From Paraburkholderia fungorum (GTDB lineage: Bacteria > Pseudomonadota > Gammaproteobacteria > Burkholderiales > Burkholderiaceae), in the NCBI RefSeq assembly GCF_902833645.1, contig NZ_CADFGE010000002.1, forward strand, positions 65,158 to 129,157: a DNA stretch of 64,000 nt, in the 5' to 3' direction. Positions 54,833 through 63,883 of the stretch are shown here, piece by piece. The translations under genes and the position numbers were made by a program. Positions within the stretch are counted from its first letter, which is position 1. Each line of letters begins with the position of its first letter. Below the pieces are notes generated by a model that was given only the letters and a program-made list of their open reading frames with translations, was not told the origin of the DNA and did no database searches.

Positions 54833-55271
54833 GTGAGTTCGGCAAATCGTGGACGGTGCGGCTATTGGGGGGAGCGCCTGTGCGAATGGCTTGCGGAATT
54901 TGTGGGCGACGCATGCAAATTTGACCGGAAAAATACCAGTGCCGGTATTCGATATTGAATAGATTTTCATTTTTTCCGCTTCATCGCCCAGCTGTATTTC
55001 TAGCCAATAGGAAGCGGAATTCCCACCGTAAAATCACCAAGGGACTGTGCGCGTCGCGGCGTCGCGGCGTCGGATACGGCGCCAGGCTATTTTCTGCCCG
55101 AGTTGATGCTGACGAATCCTGCCATATCTGTTTTTCGCATACCCTATGGTCGTTTTTCCGCTGCGCCGACAACGGCCGGCTCGCGCCGATATGGGTAGAG
55201 CCGGGACGCACTATAATCGGCCGGATGCATCGATTCATTGAAAATCGGTCGACCACCTTCCGCCTTCCGTC
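54833..55271. other. 439-bp intergenic region with LacI promoter and operator
   Basis: No coding frame of note. It is markedly more AT-rich than its surroundings at 54940-55020, has a small gtcgcggc duplication near 55048, and holds TATAAT at 55212-55217 and the LacI-type palindrome at 55226-55237 just upstream of the LacI gene. A possible transfer boundary or regulatory zone. Confidence 0.6.
55226..55237. promoter_or_regulatory. LacI-type operator upstream of the LacI gene
   Basis: TGCATCGATTCA differs at one position from the perfect palindrome found at three later sites. It lies 8 bp past a consensus TATAAT (55212-55217) and 34 bp before the LacI start, suited to autorepression. Confidence 0.75.
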
Positions 55272-56354
55272 ATGCCTAAACAAAGAGCCAGCAAACACGT
55301 TCAGCCTGCGTTGCGCAGCCGAAAATCCCCGCAGGGCTTACCCACCGTGCAAGACGTCGCGCGTCTCGCGAAGGTGTCGGTCGGCTCGGTGTCGCGAGTG
55401 CTCAACGGCCGCGAGAATGTGGCGCCGGCCATTCAGGAGGCCGTGCGCGCCGCGGTAGCAGAGTTGAATTTCGTGCCGAACGTGGTGGCGCGCAGCATGC
55501 GCAAAGGCAGTTCGAGCGCGATTGGCTGCCTGATTTCCGACATCACGCAGCACACCGCCGCCCAGATGGTGAGTGCCGCCGAAGAGCGCCTGCGGGCAAG
55601 GGGTTTTGAGATTCTGATCGCTAATTCGCACTACGATCTCGAGCGCGAGCGGGCCATTCTGTCGAGCCTGAAGCAGCGCCGCATCGACGGATTCATCGGC
55701 GCGATTTCCGACGACGAGACGCCTTCCTATTTCAACTTCCTGCATACCCTGAACATGCCGGTCGTGCTGTGGGAGCGCGATGCACAAGGCGAATTCAATT
55801 CGGTGCTGACCGATCACGCCGACGGCTGCCGTCAGGCTGTGCGCTATCTCGCTTCACTCGGGCATCGCGCGACTGCGCTCGTGGCTGGACACGAAAACAC
55901 GTGGGTAGGCCGCGAGATGGTGCGTGGCTATCAGGCCGCGTGCGAGGTCGCCGGCATCGCGCTCGATCCTGCGCTCGTGCTGCGTACCAGCGCATTTAAC
56001 AAGGACGTCTGCCGCGCGCTGCTCACGGGTCCCGGGCGGCCTACGGCCATCATTGCCACGCTGAACGACGTGGCCATCGTGCTCGAAGTGGTGCGGGAAA
56101 CCGGGCTGTCGATTCCGGCTGACCTGTCGGTGATTTCCATCGGCGAGCATGAGTATTCGGGCATCGCGTCACCTGCGTTGACCGTGGTGACGCAAAACCC
56201 GCGCGACGTGGGCCGCGAAGCAGCGGACATGATGTTGCAACTGATCGAAGGTTCCGCGCCGTCGGGCATTCGCCGCTCAAAACATCCAATGCGGATGATC
56301 GTGCGCGAGTCGTGCGGCGCGCCTTCCAGCCTGGCACGCCGCAAAAAGCGCTAG
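55272..56354 (+). CDS. LacI-family transcription regulator
   Basis: 360-residue LacI/GalR repressor. The HTH TVQDVARLAKVSVGSVSRVLNGRENV lies at about residues 25-50 after a basic N-terminal extension, and the periplasmic-binding-like effector domain follows (IGCLISDITQH, DGFIGAISDDETPSY, SVISIGEHEYSGIASPALTVV). It is directly followed by genes that carry the same palindrome TGAATCGATTCA upstream, with the central CG typical of LacI operators, so it is the probable regulator of the entire 56.4-64 kb locus. The inducer is not known; an imported amide-like compound is likely. Confidence 0.92.
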   Translation: MPKQRASKHVQPALRSRKSPQGLPTVQDVARLAKVSVGSVSRVLNGRENVAPAIQEAVRAAVAELNFVPNVVARSMRKGSSSAIGCLISDITQHTAAQMVSAAEERLRARGFEILIANSHYDLERERAILSSLKQRRIDGFIGAISDDETPSYFNFLHTLNMPVVLWERDAQGEFNSVLTDHADGCRQAVRYLASLGHRATALVAGHENTWVGREMVRGYQAACEVAGIALDPALVLRTSAFNKDVCRALLTGPGRPTAIIATLNDVAIVLEVVRETGLSIPADLSVISIGEHEYSGIASPALTVVTQNPRDVGREAADMMLQLIEGSAPSGIRRSKHPMRMIVRESCGAPSSLARRKKR

Positions 56355-56439
56355 CCAGATTCGATTCTCAGGGTTTGTCCGACCGCAAAGTTGCTTGACA
56401 GCGGATTTTTCGTCGCCGACATTGCACACCTACCGTAAA

Positions 56440-56451
56440 TGAATCGATTCA
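56440..56451. promoter_or_regulatory. LacI-type operator upstream of Tat isochorismatase-fold gene
   Basis: Perfect palindrome TGAATCGATTCA, 18 bp before the ATG. A TTGACA hexamer at 56395-56400 lies upstream and could be a -35, although the matching -10 is weak. Confidence 0.8.
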
Positions 56452-56469
56452 CCAAACTCGAGGCGTGAT

Positions 56470-57219
56470 ATGGGTGACAGAAAAACCGGGTTACAGTCGA
56501 GGCAGGGCAACAGCGAGGAAGGCGGCCGTGCAGGCCGTCGACGGTTTATAAAAAGGGCAGGCATGCTGGCCGGCGCGGTGGCGACCGGACTCGGTCTTGA
56601 TGGTTGCGGAGATGGCGGGATCAGCGCCGCGTCCGCGCAGAGCGTGGATACGCAGATTCCGGCGATCGTGCCGGCGCAAACGGCGCTTGTTGTCATGCAT
56701 TATCAGACCGACATTCTGGGGCTCTTTCCGTCGGTCGCGCCCACTCTGCTCGCCAACACGCGCAAGTTGTGCGATGCGGCGCGGACCAAAGGTGTCAGCG
56801 TCTACTTCGCCAAGATCCAGTTTAGTCCGGGTTATCCGGAAGTCAGTCCTTTGAACAAGAACGGGCAAGGGCTCAAGCAGCTCGGCCTGTTCATCGACGA
56901 CCAAATCGCCCCCGAGCTCGGTCAGAGGGCCGGCGAACCGCTCATCGTCGGGCATCGGGTAAGCGTGTTTTTCGGTACCGACCTGCAGGCGCGGCTTTCC
57001 GCGCAGGGTATCGACACGCTGATCATGCTCGGCATCGCGTCGACGGGTGTCGTGCTGTCGTCGGTCGCCTATGCGAGCGACGCGGACTTCCGCTTATACA
57101 CCGTCAAGGATTGCTGTTACGACCCGGACCAGGTCGTGCACGATCATCTTTTTTCCACGGCATTCGATTCGCGCACGACGGTGCTGTCACTCGCCGATGC
57201 CTCGTTGCTGCTCGCCTAG
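56470..57219 (+). CDS. Tat-exported isochorismatase-fold protein lacking the catalytic triad
   Basis: 249-residue protein with a twin-arginine signal (GRRRFIKRAGMLAGAVATG) and a cysteine at 46 (GLDGC), which could be a poor lipobox. The remainder follows the isochorismatase fold, but the triad is replaced: canonical Asp is His77 (VVMHYQTD), canonical Lys is Gly161 before HRVSVFFGTDL, and canonical Cys is Val194 (GIASTGVVLSS). The fold positions are otherwise conserved, so this is a divergent subfamily rather than a decayed gene. It stands first in the LacI-controlled set with its own operator. A binding or chaperone role, or a novel chemistry, is possible; function unknown. Confidence 0.82.
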   Translation: MGDRKTGLQSRQGNSEEGGRAGRRRFIKRAGMLAGAVATGLGLDGCGDGGISAASAQSVDTQIPAIVPAQTALVVMHYQTDILGLFPSVAPTLLANTRKLCDAARTKGVSVYFAKIQFSPGYPEVSPLNKNGQGLKQLGLFIDDQIAPELGQRAGEPLIVGHRVSVFFGTDLQARLSAQGIDTLIMLGIASTGVVLSSVAYASDADFRLYTVKDCCYDPDQVVHDHLFSTAFDSRTTVLSLADASLLLA

Positions 57220-57275
57220 GCGCGCCAGAGAGCGTTCTGAACCCGCTAGCCAGGGTTTCCGATATTCTTAAAACG

Positions 57276-57304
57276 TTGACTCGCCGCGCCAACCTCACTA
57301 TTGT
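57276..57304 (+). promoter_or_regulatory. Promoter of the Opp/Dpp-type operon
   Basis: TTGACT (57276-57281) and TATTGT (57299-57304) are separated by 17 bp, and the perfect operator begins 4 bp later, so repressor would block initiation. Confidence 0.6.
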
Positions 57305-57306
57305 CT

Positions 57307-57320
57307 GTGAATCGATTCAC
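57307..57320. promoter_or_regulatory. LacI-type operator upstream of ABC operon
   Basis: GTGAATCGATTCAC, a perfect 14-bp palindrome containing the 12-bp core TGAATCGATTCA, 44 bp before the ATG of the binding-protein gene and just past the promoter. Confidence 0.82.
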
Positions 57321-57364
57321 TAAACCACAGAGAATCGGGCGGCATTGAAAAAACAGAGGATTTC

Positions 57365-58930
57365 ATGACTTTCAGCAGCAGGCGACGACAAGTTCTCCGT
57401 GCGGGCGTCGCGGGCATCGCGGGCCTTTCCCTGCCGTTCGCATTCGAAGGCCGCGGGTTCGCGGCTGAGGCAGGCGTGCTGTCGGTCGCCATTCCGAGCA
57501 ATCCGCAAACGCTCGATCCGATCAACCAGCCGAATCACGACGTGATGGCGATCAATCAGTTGATCTTCGAGAATCTGGTCGGCATTGACGCGCGCGGTCA
57601 GCGGGTGCCGCAACTGGCGCGCGCATGGACGATTTCGCCGGACAAATTGACGTACACGTTCGATCTGCAGCGCGGCGTGAGTTTTCAGAACGGTCAGCCG
57701 TTCACATCCGCCGATGTGAAATACAGCTTCGACTACGTGCTGAATCCCGTGAACAAGGCGTTCCGCCGGCCGTTCTGGACCGTGATCGAATCGGTGAGCG
57801 CACCGGATGCGCACACGGCGGTGATCCGCCTCAAGCGTCCTTACCGACCGCTACTCGACTACATGTCGAAGTACATGGGTATTTTTCCAGTAGGCAGCCG
57901 CGAGCAGCATCCGGCCGACTACTTCAAGCAGACGCCGACCGGTGTCGGCACCGGCCCGGCCATTTTCGTGCAGTCGAAGGCTAACGACTTCGTCGAACTG
58001 AAGCGCAATCCGGCTTACTGGGGGAAGGGCGAGCCGCATTGGGACAAGATCGTGTTTCGCATCATCCCTGAAGAGTCGTCGCGGCTTGCCTCGCTGATGT
58101 CAGACCAGACGCAGATCATCAGTGCGCCGCCGGCCCAGACGTTCGCGCAGATCCGCACGTCGGCGGGCCTCGCGGGCGACAGCCGTCCCTCGCCGACCAG
58201 CCCGCTGATGATGTGTCTGAACAACCGCAAGGCGCCGTTTGACGATCCGGCGTTTCGCCGAGCGGTATCGCTCGTGCTGGACCGGGTCAAGGTCTGCCGC
58301 GATCTGTGCTACGGCGCGGTCAAAGCGAGCAGCATGCCGTTTGCGTCGGAGTCCTCCTGGTACGACGCAGGCTCGGCTGGAAGCCTGGCGTTCAATCTGG
58401 AGCAGGCGCGAGCGGTGTTGAAAAGCTCGAAGTATGCGAGCGGCGCATCGTTCGATTTGCTGTACGTGCAGCCTGCGTATCTGATCGATACATCGTCGAC
58501 GGCGCTTTTCATTCAGGCGCAACTGGCGTCGCTGGGCGTGCGCGTCAATCTGCGTCCGCTCGATTTCGGGCAGATGATCTCGCAGGTGCTGGTCGGCAAC
58601 CACGCGGCGGCGTTGACCGGTTTCATCGCGCCGCCGGAGCCGACGTATCTGCTCAACGCGCTCTTCAGACCCGGCGAGAGTCTCTGGAAAGCGAGCGGCT
58701 ACGAGAGCGCCGAACTGCTGAAACTGATCGACGACAGCTATCTGGTCGACGATCCGGCCGCGCTCAAGCCGATCCTCGCGAAAATTCAGCAGGTGCTGGC
58801 GCATGACTGTCCGGCCGTCTGGATCGGCGCGCTGGAAGTGCAAAATCTGTGGCGCAGCAAAGTGAAGGATTTCCAGGTGAACACCGGCTTCTCGTTGAAG
58901 CTCGACAACGTTTATCTCGCGAAGGCATGA
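57365..58930 (+). CDS. Opp/Dpp-type ABC substrate-binding protein (Tat signal)
   Basis: 521-residue extracytoplasmic binding protein of the SBP_bac_5 family. Tat-type signal SRRRQVLRAGVAGIAGLSLPF precedes AFA/GFA-AE cleavage. Typical stretches include TLDPINQPNHDVMAINQLIFENLV and AWTISPDKLTYTFDLQRGVSFQNG. Family ligands include peptides, glutathione, opines and nickel; the ligand here is unknown. First of five coupled genes for a complete importer under LacI-type control. Confidence 0.9.
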   Translation: MTFSSRRRQVLRAGVAGIAGLSLPFAFEGRGFAAEAGVLSVAIPSNPQTLDPINQPNHDVMAINQLIFENLVGIDARGQRVPQLARAWTISPDKLTYTFDLQRGVSFQNGQPFTSADVKYSFDYVLNPVNKAFRRPFWTVIESVSAPDAHTAVIRLKRPYRPLLDYMSKYMGIFPVGSREQHPADYFKQTPTGVGTGPAIFVQSKANDFVELKRNPAYWGKGEPHWDKIVFRIIPEESSRLASLMSDQTQIISAPPAQTFAQIRTSAGLAGDSRPSPTSPLMMCLNNRKAPFDDPAFRRAVSLVLDRVKVCRDLCYGAVKASSMPFASESSWYDAGSAGSLAFNLEQARAVLKSSKYASGASFDLLYVQPAYLIDTSSTALFIQAQLASLGVRVNLRPLDFGQMISQVLVGNHAAALTGFIAPPEPTYLLNALFRPGESLWKASGYESAELLKLIDDSYLVDDPAALKPILAKIQQVLAHDCPAVWIGALEVQNLWRSKVKDFQVNTGFSLKLDNVYLAKA

Positions 58931-58937
58931 GATCGAT

Positions 58938-59873
58938 ATGAGAGCCGTTTCGAGGCTGTTTTCGTCTGTGCTCGTGCTGCTGGTGGTGAGCGCGCTGCTG
59001 TTCGCGATGTGCCGCGCGACGCCCGTGTCGCCCGCGCGTCTGACCTTGGGCAGCGACGCCAGCGTCGAACAGATTGCCGCGTTCAATCATCAATACGGAC
59101 TGGACCGGCCTGTCGCCGCGCAATACGGCAGGTGGCTGAACGGTGCGCTCGCGCTCGACTTCGGCAAGTCGTACGCGACCGGCAACCCGATCGGCCCGCA
59201 AATCGCCGATACGTTGCCCAATACCGTCGAACTCGTCACGCTGTCGTTCGTGTTCACGATCGTCGTCTCGATCGTGCTCGGCACCGTCGCTGCATTGAAG
59301 GAGAACAGCGGCACGGACCATTTGCTGCGAGCCGTGGCGATTGTCGGCTTATCCGTGCCGTCGTTCTGGCTGGGGTTGCTGTTGATCCGCTATGTCGCTT
59401 TGAAGACCGGGTGGTTTCCGGTGGGCGGGCTCACGCCTTGGTCCGACGGCATGGCGTCGCATCTGCTCGCGCTAGTGCTGCCCGTACTGACGATGTCCGT
59501 GTACTACATCTCCGTTCTGAGCCGTCTCGTGCGGGCGAACATGGTCGACGCGCTATCGCAGGATTATGTGCGAACCGCCAGAGCGCTCGGTTTATCGCCG
59601 TCGCGTATTCGCCTCTATGCGCTGAAGAACGCGTTGCCGTCGCTGGTGAGCACGGCCGCGATGAGTTACGGCTACATGTTCGGTTGGGCGTTGATCGTGG
59701 AGCAGATTTTCAATTTGCCGGGCGTCTCGCGTGCGTTGCTCACGGCGATTTTCCAGCGCGACTATCCGACGGTGCAGGCCATCGTGCTCGTGATCACGAC
59801 GATCTTCATCGCGTCTAACACCTGCGCCGACGTACTGCATGGTTATCTCGACCCGAAGGCGAATAGAACATGA
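58938..59873 (+). CDS. Opp/Dpp-type ABC permease, DppB-like
   Basis: 311-residue inner-membrane permease with about six helices. The periplasmic first loop has PVAAQYGRWLNGALALDFGKSY, and the coupling motif is DYVRTARALGLSPSRIRLYALKNALP, the EAA-type loop of DppB proteins. It starts 7 bp after the binding-protein stop and overlaps the next permease by 4 bp. Confidence 0.92.
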   Translation: MRAVSRLFSSVLVLLVVSALLFAMCRATPVSPARLTLGSDASVEQIAAFNHQYGLDRPVAAQYGRWLNGALALDFGKSYATGNPIGPQIADTLPNTVELVTLSFVFTIVVSIVLGTVAALKENSGTDHLLRAVAIVGLSVPSFWLGLLLIRYVALKTGWFPVGGLTPWSDGMASHLLALVLPVLTMSVYYISVLSRLVRANMVDALSQDYVRTARALGLSPSRIRLYALKNALPSLVSTAAMSYGYMFGWALIVEQIFNLPGVSRALLTAIFQRDYPTVQAIVLVITTIFIASNTCADVLHGYLDPKANRT

Positions 59874-60841
59874 TGGCTGATTCATCTCTCCCGAACGTGC
59901 AACACAAACCGCATACGCTCGGCACATGGCTCGCATCGGCCGGCCGCTTGCTGCGCGCGCTGATGCACGAACCGACCGGTGCGATCGGTCTCGTGACGAT
60001 CGTGCTGCTCGTCGTGATCGCAGTGTGCGCGCCGTGGCTGCCCTTGAAAGATCCGCTGCAACTCTATATCGAACATCGACTGGAAGCACCGAGCGCGGCG
60101 TTCTGGCTCGGCACCGACCAGGTGGGCCGCGACATTCTGAGCCGCACGATCTGGGGCGCTCGTGCATCGCTCTCCATCGGACTGTGCGCGGTCGCGATCG
60201 GCCTCGTGCTCGGCATGGGCATCGGCCTCGTGGCAGGCTACAAGGCAGGCTCGTGGCTCGACGAAACGCTGATGAAAGCGATGGAAGTGCTCGCGTCGAT
60301 TCCGCTATTGATCTGGGCGATCGCGCTCGTCGGCATTACCGGCACTGACACGCTACATCTCGGCATGCTCGCGATTTCGAATGAAACCAAACTGGTGCTG
60401 CTGATCGGCGTGCTGTACGCGCCGGGTCTCGCGCGGCTCACCCATAGTCTCGCGAAGGCCGAGTCGCAAGCGGAGTATGTCGCCGCACGGGTTCTGCAAG
60501 GCGCGAGCGGGGCGCGCATCATGTTCTCCGACGTTCTGCCCAACATCATCTCGCCGGTGCTGATTCAGGCGACGCTGCTGCTCGGCGTGACGATCATCGT
60601 GGAAGCGTCGCTCAGTTTCATCGGGCTCGGCGTGCAACCGCCTACACCGAGTTGGGGTGCGATGCTCTCCGACGCGCGCGCACTGATTTTCACCGACAAC
60701 TGGTGGGTCTCGGCATTTCCGGGCGCGGCGGTGTTCGTCAGCGTGCTCGCCTTCAATCTGTTCGGCGACTCGATGCGCACGATTCTCGATCCGCGGCGGC
60801 GCAATGCGCAGGCGGCCAATGTACCGGGGGCGTCTCTATGA
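59870..60841 (+). CDS. Opp/Dpp-type ABC permease, DppC-like
   Basis: 323-residue permease with about six helices. The N-terminal segment has the DppC signature FWLGTDQVGRDILSRTIWGARASLSIG, and the coupling loop is AEYVAARVLQGASGARIMFSDVLPN. It overlaps its neighbours by 4 bp on both sides, forming a pair with the DppB-like protein. Confidence 0.92.
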   Translation: MMADSSLPNVQHKPHTLGTWLASAGRLLRALMHEPTGAIGLVTIVLLVVIAVCAPWLPLKDPLQLYIEHRLEAPSAAFWLGTDQVGRDILSRTIWGARASLSIGLCAVAIGLVLGMGIGLVAGYKAGSWLDETLMKAMEVLASIPLLIWAIALVGITGTDTLHLGMLAISNETKLVLLIGVLYAPGLARLTHSLAKAESQAEYVAARVLQGASGARIMFSDVLPNIISPVLIQATLLLGVTIIVEASLSFIGLGVQPPTPSWGAMLSDARALIFTDNWWVSAFPGAAVFVSVLAFNLFGDSMRTILDPRRRNAQAANVPGASL

Positions 60842-61680
60842 ACGAAGCGCTGCTGTCTATTGAAAACCTGCGCGTCGCCTTCGGTTCGGGCAAGACGCAG
60901 ACCGAAGTCTTACATGGGCTCGATTTGCAGGTGGGACGCGGCGAGGCGGTCGGTCTCGTCGGCGAATCGGGTTCGGGCAAGAGCGTAGCCTCGCTGGCGG
61001 TGCTCGGCTTGCTCGGCAACGCGGGGCGCATCAGCGGCGGGCGGATCGTGCTCGACGGCGAAGACTTGAGCCATGCGTCGGAGGCGCGCATGCGGGCATT
61101 GCGCGGACGGCGCATCTCCATGATCTTTCAGGATCCAGCAACGGCGCTCAACCCCGCCTTCACGATCGGCGCGCAACTCGCCGACGTGATCCGCGCGCAC
61201 CGTCTGCTGCGCGGCCGCGCGATACGCGACGAAGTGCATGCCGTGCTCGCACGCGTCGGTTTCAAAGACCCGCGCGCCACGGAGCGCGCCTATCCGCACG
61301 AACTGAGCGGCGGCATGAAGCAACGCGCGATGATTGCCGCCGCGATTGTCTGCGAGCCGGCGCTGCTGCTCGCGGACGAACCCACCACCGCGCTGGACGT
61401 GACCGTGCAGGCGCAGATCGTCGAGTTGCTGCGAACGCTGGTGGACGAGATGGATCTCGGCCTCGTGTTCATCACGCACAACCTCGACCTGATGGCGGAA
61501 CTGTGTTCACGCGCCGTCGTGCTGAAGCAGGGATACGTGGTCGAGGCGGGGCCGGTGGAGGATATCTTTCTGCGGCCTTCGCACGACTACACGCGGCATC
61601 TGATCGCGAGCATTCCGCGTTTGCCGGTTACTCGTGCCGCGCGCCGACATCAACCTGAGGAGCCGCGCAATGTCCGCTAA
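60838..61680 (+). CDS. Opp/Dpp-type ABC ATPase, DppD-like
   Basis: 280-residue ATPase: Walker A GESGSGKSVAS, Q-loop FQDPATALNP, signature ELSGGMKQRAMIAAAI, Walker B LLLADEPTTALDV. The C-terminal region after residue 235 lacks the Fe-S-type cysteines found in some DppD proteins. It overlaps the DppC-like gene by 4 bp and the DppF-like gene by 11 bp. Confidence 0.92.
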   Translation: MNEALLSIENLRVAFGSGKTQTEVLHGLDLQVGRGEAVGLVGESGSGKSVASLAVLGLLGNAGRISGGRIVLDGEDLSHASEARMRALRGRRISMIFQDPATALNPAFTIGAQLADVIRAHRLLRGRAIRDEVHAVLARVGFKDPRATERAYPHELSGGMKQRAMIAAAIVCEPALLLADEPTTALDVTVQAQIVELLRTLVDEMDLGLVFITHNLDLMAELCSRAVVLKQGYVVEAGPVEDIFLRPSHDYTRHLIASIPRLPVTRAARRHQPEEPRNVR

Positions 61681-62503
61681 CGTGCCGAACGCCACCTTGG
61701 CCGCGCAGCCGATCTTCGCGCTGCAGGAAGTCGGCAAATCTTATGCGCTGGCGCGTTCCCCGCTCGAGCGCATGTTCAACCGGCGCCGCTTTCATGCGGT
61801 GTCCGGCGTGACGCTCGAGGTGGCGAAGGGCGAGGCGCTCGCTATCGTCGGCGAAAGCGGCAGCGGCAAATCGACTGTCGCTCGCATGATGGTCGGCCTC
61901 ACTGCGCCGACTGCCGGCTCGATCTGTTTCAGAGGCGACGCGTTGAACACGATGACGCGGGCGCAGAACGCGACGTTTCGTCAGCGCGTGCAGATGGTGT
62001 TCCAGAGCACGACGAATTCGCTGAACCCGCGCAAGACGATTGCCACGACGCTGGCGGAAGCGATCGGCAACGACGGTGTGCCGGTGCGGGAATTGCTCGA
62101 CATGGTGCGTTTGCCGGCCTTCGTGCTGGCGCGCTACCCGCATCAGCTGTCGGGCGGTCAGCGCCAACGCGTGGGCATCGCTCGGGCACTTGCGCGCCGT
62201 CCAGAACTGGTCGTCGCCGATGAACCGACGTCCGCGCTCGACGTATCGATCCAGGCGGAGATCATCCGGCTGCTGCGCGAACTTCACCAGAGCGCCGGTG
62301 TGTCGCTGGTCGTGATCAGCCACGATCTGGCGCTGGTCAGCGAGCTGTGCGAGCGGGTGGTGGTCATGCGGGAAGGGCGCGTCGTCGAAGCGGGAGCCGT
62401 GGATCAGGTACTGTTCGAACCACGCGAGCGCTACACGATGGAGTTGCTGGCGGCGATCCCGAAAGGCATCGGCCGGCACCGCATAGGGGTGGCACCAGAG
62501 TAA
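61670..62503 (+). CDS. Opp/Dpp-type ABC ATPase, DppF-like
   Basis: 277-residue ATPase: Walker A GESGSGKSTVARMM, Q-loop FQSTTNSLNPRKT, signature QLSGGQRQRVGIARAL, Walker B LVVADEPTSALDV. It completes the five-subunit importer. ATG 61670 overlaps the previous stop by 11 bp. A gap of about 190 bp follows, holding the next operator. Confidence 0.92.
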   Translation: MSANVPNATLAAQPIFALQEVGKSYALARSPLERMFNRRRFHAVSGVTLEVAKGEALAIVGESGSGKSTVARMMVGLTAPTAGSICFRGDALNTMTRAQNATFRQRVQMVFQSTTNSLNPRKTIATTLAEAIGNDGVPVRELLDMVRLPAFVLARYPHQLSGGQRQRVGIARALARRPELVVADEPTSALDVSIQAEIIRLLRELHQSAGVSLVVISHDLALVSELCERVVVMREGRVVEAGAVDQVLFEPRERYTMELLAAIPKGIGRHRIGVAPE

Positions 62504-62616
62504 GTGCCAAAGCGCTAATTCTGGTCGACACAGCAGAGGCGGTCCGAGCAGTAAAGAAGAAGATCCGGATCAAGCAGTGAGCCGGCCCACCTTGGATACT
62601 TTTTTTGAACCATTGG

Positions 62617-62628
62617 TGAATCGATTCA
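62617..62628. promoter_or_regulatory. LacI-type operator upstream of porin and hydantoinase
   Basis: Perfect TGAATCGATTCA, 64 bp before the chosen GTG start. A -10-like TATCAT at 62634-62639 follows, so the operator would cover the promoter spacer. Confidence 0.82.
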
Positions 62629-62692
62629 TTTGCTATCATCAATCGATCGCTAGCCGACCGGGGTGTCGCGATTCCTTGTTTGGAGAAGAGCG

Positions 62693-63862
62693 GTGAAGGA
62701 AAAGTTATTCATCATGGCGGCTCTGCTGGGCGGCAGCGGTTTCGTTCATGCGCAGAGTTCGGTCACGCTTTACGGGATCATCAACGAGGCCGTCACTTAC
62801 TCGTCGAATCAGGGCGGCCATAGCGCGGTGCAGCTGACCGGCAACGGCGAGTACGGCAGCCGCTGGGGACTGCGAGGCGCGGAAGACCTCGGCGGCAACA
62901 CCAAGGCGATCTTCACGCTGGAGAATGGCTTTAACCCGACCAACGGCGCGCTCGGTCAGAACAACCGCATGTTCGGACGCCAGGCGTTCGTGGGTTTCTC
63001 GAATCCGGACTACGGCACGCTGACGTTCGGCCGCCAATACGACGCGATTGTCGGCACTTTGCAGACGATGACATCCAACGGTGCGTGGGGCGGTGTGATG
63101 TTTTCGCATCCGTACGACAACGACAACACCGACGACTATTTGCGCGTCAACAACTCGATCAAATACGTCTCGCCGAATCTGAAGGGCTTCACCGGCACGG
63201 CGATGTACGCGTTCAGCAACGCGCCCGACGCCTTTGCGAACAATCGCATGTGGTCGGTGGGCGGCATCTATTCGCAGGGCGCTTTTTCGATTGCGGCGGC
63301 ATATTCGCTCTATGACCAACCGGGCGTGAACACCACGGCGAACGTGAATACGAACGGCGCGATCACCTGCTGCGATGCGCCGATCACGTCCAAACGCGAG
63401 CAGATTGCGGGCATCGGTGTGTCGTATGTGATCGGACCGGCCAAGCTGAGCCTGATGTACAGCAACGCGATCTACAACAACGTGGGCACGACGCTGACAA
63501 GCGGCATCAACTACCGCTTCAACAACTATGAAGCGAATGCGCGCTTCACGCTCGATCCGACGCTGTTCTTCGGCATGGCCTACACGTACACGAGCGACAA
63601 CATCACCGGCGGTCCTGGCGGGCCCACGCAAGTGCACTGGCATCAGGTCAATCTGCTGGTCGACAAGTTCCTCTCCAAACGGACTTCCATCTATACCGAG
63701 GTGATCTATCTGCGCGCGGCGGGCGGCGGCTTTCCGCGGCCCACGGGCGGACCGTTGCCGGCGACTTCGAACGGCATGCTGGCTTCGCAGATTCAGACCA
63801 TGTTGCCGTCCTCGGGACAGAACCAGGCCGTGGTCAGCGTCGGACTCGTGCACAAGTTCTAG
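62693..63862 (+). CDS. Gram-negative porin of the LacI-controlled locus
   Basis: 389-residue outer-membrane porin. The GTG at 62693 follows ggagaag at a good distance and gives a clean signal peptide (MKEKLFIMAALLGGSGFVHA-Q); a GTG at 62663 would add ten non-signal-like residues. The barrel begins SSVTLYGIINEAVTYSSN and ends with terminal aromatic VSVGLVHKF; GLRGAEDLGGNTKAIFTLENGF is typical. An unusual vicinal cysteine pair (NGAITCCDAPITS) sits in a predicted loop. Being under the same operator type as the ABC importer, it probably admits the same substrate across the outer membrane. Confidence 0.9.
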   Translation: MKEKLFIMAALLGGSGFVHAQSSVTLYGIINEAVTYSSNQGGHSAVQLTGNGEYGSRWGLRGAEDLGGNTKAIFTLENGFNPTNGALGQNNRMFGRQAFVGFSNPDYGTLTFGRQYDAIVGTLQTMTSNGAWGGVMFSHPYDNDNTDDYLRVNNSIKYVSPNLKGFTGTAMYAFSNAPDAFANNRMWSVGGIYSQGAFSIAAAYSLYDQPGVNTTANVNTNGAITCCDAPITSKREQIAGIGVSYVIGPAKLSLMYSNAIYNNVGTTLTSGINYRFNNYEANARFTLDPTLFFGMAYTYTSDNITGGPGGPTQVHWHQVNLLVDKFLSKRTSIYTEVIYLRAAGGGFPRPTGGPLPATSNGMLASQIQTMLPSSGQNQAVVSVGLVHKF

Positions 63863-63883
63863 CTCTGGCAGCGCTGTATTGAC

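Noticed and set aside
54940..54965. Possible extra LacI site (attgaatagatttt)
   Set aside because: It matches only one half of the palindrome and has no adjacent gene start.
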